From Lutjanus erythropterus (lineage: Eukaryota; Chordata; Actinopteri; Lutjaniformes; Lutjanidae), in NCBI GenBank assembly GCA_020091685.1, contig CM034595.1:8021132-8085131 (forward strand): 64,000 bases of DNA. The letters are read 5' to 3'. Positions 63,661 to 64,000 of this stretch are shown here, one piece after another. Each line of letters begins with the position of its first letter. The stretch's first letter is position 1. Under the pieces are notes generated by a model, which was not told the origin of the DNA, ran no database searches, and saw only the letters and a program-made list of their open reading frames with translations. The translations under genes were made by a program, and so were the position numbers.

Positions 63661-64000
63661 CCTTGCTAATTTATTAAATATAACTAGATATGGAATCATA
63701 AAAATATTGCCATGTAAAGCTTTTTGGTATGACTTCCTCCAACTATAAAAACAGTCTATTACCCACATGATATATCTATAAATCATCTCTATTCAGCCAA
63801 ATGATGTGTTGGTATCCACAGCAACAAGTGTCATCAGGTCCTTCAGCTAGGATGTATGGAATAAGAGTGCTTATTTCCTCTGTTTTCATTAATCTCTGGG
63901 CCGCCCAGCAAGACTTGTCTAAGAAAGATATTAGACACAAAGCACTGTAAGCTAGACAGTGTCATATATGCTGCAGTGACTTATATCAGCAGCTTATAAT
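63661..64000. other. Intergenic end of window
   Basis: Nothing is recognised. Confidence 0.4.

Noticed and set aside
1-64000. LTR elements, endogenous retroviruses, Polintons, CRISPR arrays, tRNA/rRNA genes
   Set aside because: Scanned for terminal direct repeats with TG...CA ends, polymerase-type motifs, spaced identical repeats and cloverleaf-type genes; nothing convincing was seen by eye. A homology search could still reveal very decayed copies.

Overview
This window looks like teleost fish DNA, most likely from a percomorph. It is AT-rich and carries many (CA/TG)n microsatellites. Its dispersed repeats are ones I recognise from ray-finned fish genomes: TTAA-flanked MITEs whose ends read as AGTTCACCCAAAAATGA or as a CCAGTGTGTAGAATTTAGTG-type terminus, hAT MITEs with GTTCCCAAACT or GAGTACT-type ends, a Tc1-like relic, and tRNA-derived SINE pieces. 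I found no complete protein gene, no functional tRNA or rRNA gene, no CRISPR array and no recognisable LTR or virus-derived element. The window is best described as intergenic or intronic 'gene desert' DNA. Species and locus cannot be named from the sequence alone.

Layout. Positions 1-9 kb are mostly unstructured, with one 0.94 kb inverted-repeat transposon (2.3-3.2 kb) and short tandem arrays. At 9-13 kb lie a minisatellite with CCAAT-type units, a compositionally distinct block that resembles conserved non-coding DNA (10.0-10.5 kb), and a 1.36 kb minisatellite built from ACTTG pentamers (11.6-12.9 kb). Positions 14-30 kb alternate MITEs and other dispersed repeats with unique islands (13.3, 23.4 and 26.4 kb) that look like regulatory DNA. 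At 30-40 kb there is a 55-bp-period array, a long TG microsatellite, a Tc1-like relic, hAT fragments and an RTE-like LINE tail. Positions 41-52 kb combine several unique, GC-richer islands (41.7-42.5, 45.7-46.5 and 51.5-52.4 kb) with hAT elements, one of them with a perfect 8-bp target duplication. At 52-64 kb there are nested hAT insertions, a duplicated unclassified repeat, unique islands (55.4-55.9, 57.5-58.3 and 61.2-62.0 kb) and a DNA transposon derivative that still carries part of a RecQ-type helicase reading frame.

Possible host exons. Five short stretches have splice-site-like borders and an open frame (15737-15927 minus, 20829-20882 plus, 34246-34275 plus, 57889-57963 plus, 61874-61930 minus). 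A sixth open frame (45407-45739 plus) ends in a helix-like tail. None could be assigned to a family, so all are low-confidence leads. If the unique islands prove to be conserved enhancers, the window would be a regulatory landscape around a developmental gene lying outside it. That is inference from composition and motif content only. I did not find convincing evidence of a new biological system. The strongest leads are the helicase-bearing hairpin-ended element, the pentamer minisatellite, the cryptic exons and the unique islands.
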